From positions 19,298,040 to 19,362,039 of the forward strand of contig NC_045145.1 in NCBI RefSeq assembly GCF_008831285.2: 64,000 bases of DNA. The letters run 5' to 3'. A model generated the notes under the pieces. The model was not told where the DNA came from. It was given only the letters and a program-made list of their open reading frames with translations, and did not search any database. Both the position numbers and the translations under genes were made by a program. Source of the DNA: Nymphaea colorata (taxonomy: Eukaryota > Streptophyta > Magnoliopsida > Nymphaeales > Nymphaeaceae). How positions within the stretch are numbered: position 1 is the stretch's first letter; each line of letters opens with the position of its first letter. This document shows, one piece after another, positions 63,901 through 64,000 of the stretch.

Positions 63901-64000
63901 TATACATCTCATTTGTAGTCCTTTGAGCACATTTCCTTTTTTCATTGATATTCTGAAGTTTCCCAGAACCTTTTCCCCCTTTTGGCAGAAAACAGAAAAC

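Overview
This window is nuclear DNA from a flowering plant. It is AT-rich, with short protein-coding exons separated by long introns, GT-AG splice sites, plant-specific gene families and many small non-autonomous transposons and microsatellites. I see no bacterial, viral or organellar gene block. The proteins are typical of angiosperms, but I cannot name the species from sequence alone.

Four intact genes and one broken gene can be assembled exon by exon with consistent reading phase. Left to right they are: (1) 6568-13046, minus strand, an 11-exon type II NAD(P)H dehydrogenase of the NDC1 family (538 residues). (2) 16720-22493, plus strand, a 4-exon sterol 8,7-isomerase of the HYDRA1/EBP family (220 residues). 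(3) 23879-26871, plus strand, a tandem second copy of the same gene with identical internal exon lengths and intact splice sites but two in-frame TAG stops. (4) 27512-31633, minus strand, a 5-exon type-A cytokinin response regulator (177 residues). (5) 41576-46826, minus strand, a 5-exon amidohydrolase of the ILR1-like 6 type (455 residues), which acts on hormone-amino-acid conjugates.

The genes belong to separate pathways: plastid quinone redox, sterol biosynthesis, cytokinin signalling, and auxin/jasmonate conjugate turnover. Nothing suggests they act as a cluster; the only local relation is the tandem isomerase pair.

The mobile fraction is informative. Two related non-autonomous hAT-like elements (10722-11527 in an NDC1 intron, 20046-20684 in an isomerase intron) each have an exact 8-bp target-site duplication and GTATCGTACGATAC-type palindromes. 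A 171-bp Tourist-like foldback element with a TTA target duplication lies at 8134-8304. Two members of another inverted-repeat family lie near each other at 52611-53002 and 53725-54319, the second carrying a roughly 255-nt polypyrimidine tract. A decayed L1-type LINE with its catalytic YADD changed to YAND lies at about 14377-15640. Compound (TA)n(GA)n microsatellites occur at three loci in the same orientation.

The rest, especially 327-6567, 31634-41575 and 46945-64000, has no gene I can support. I did not find a new multi-gene system. The best leads are the twice-stopped isomerase copy and the paired hAT-like elements.
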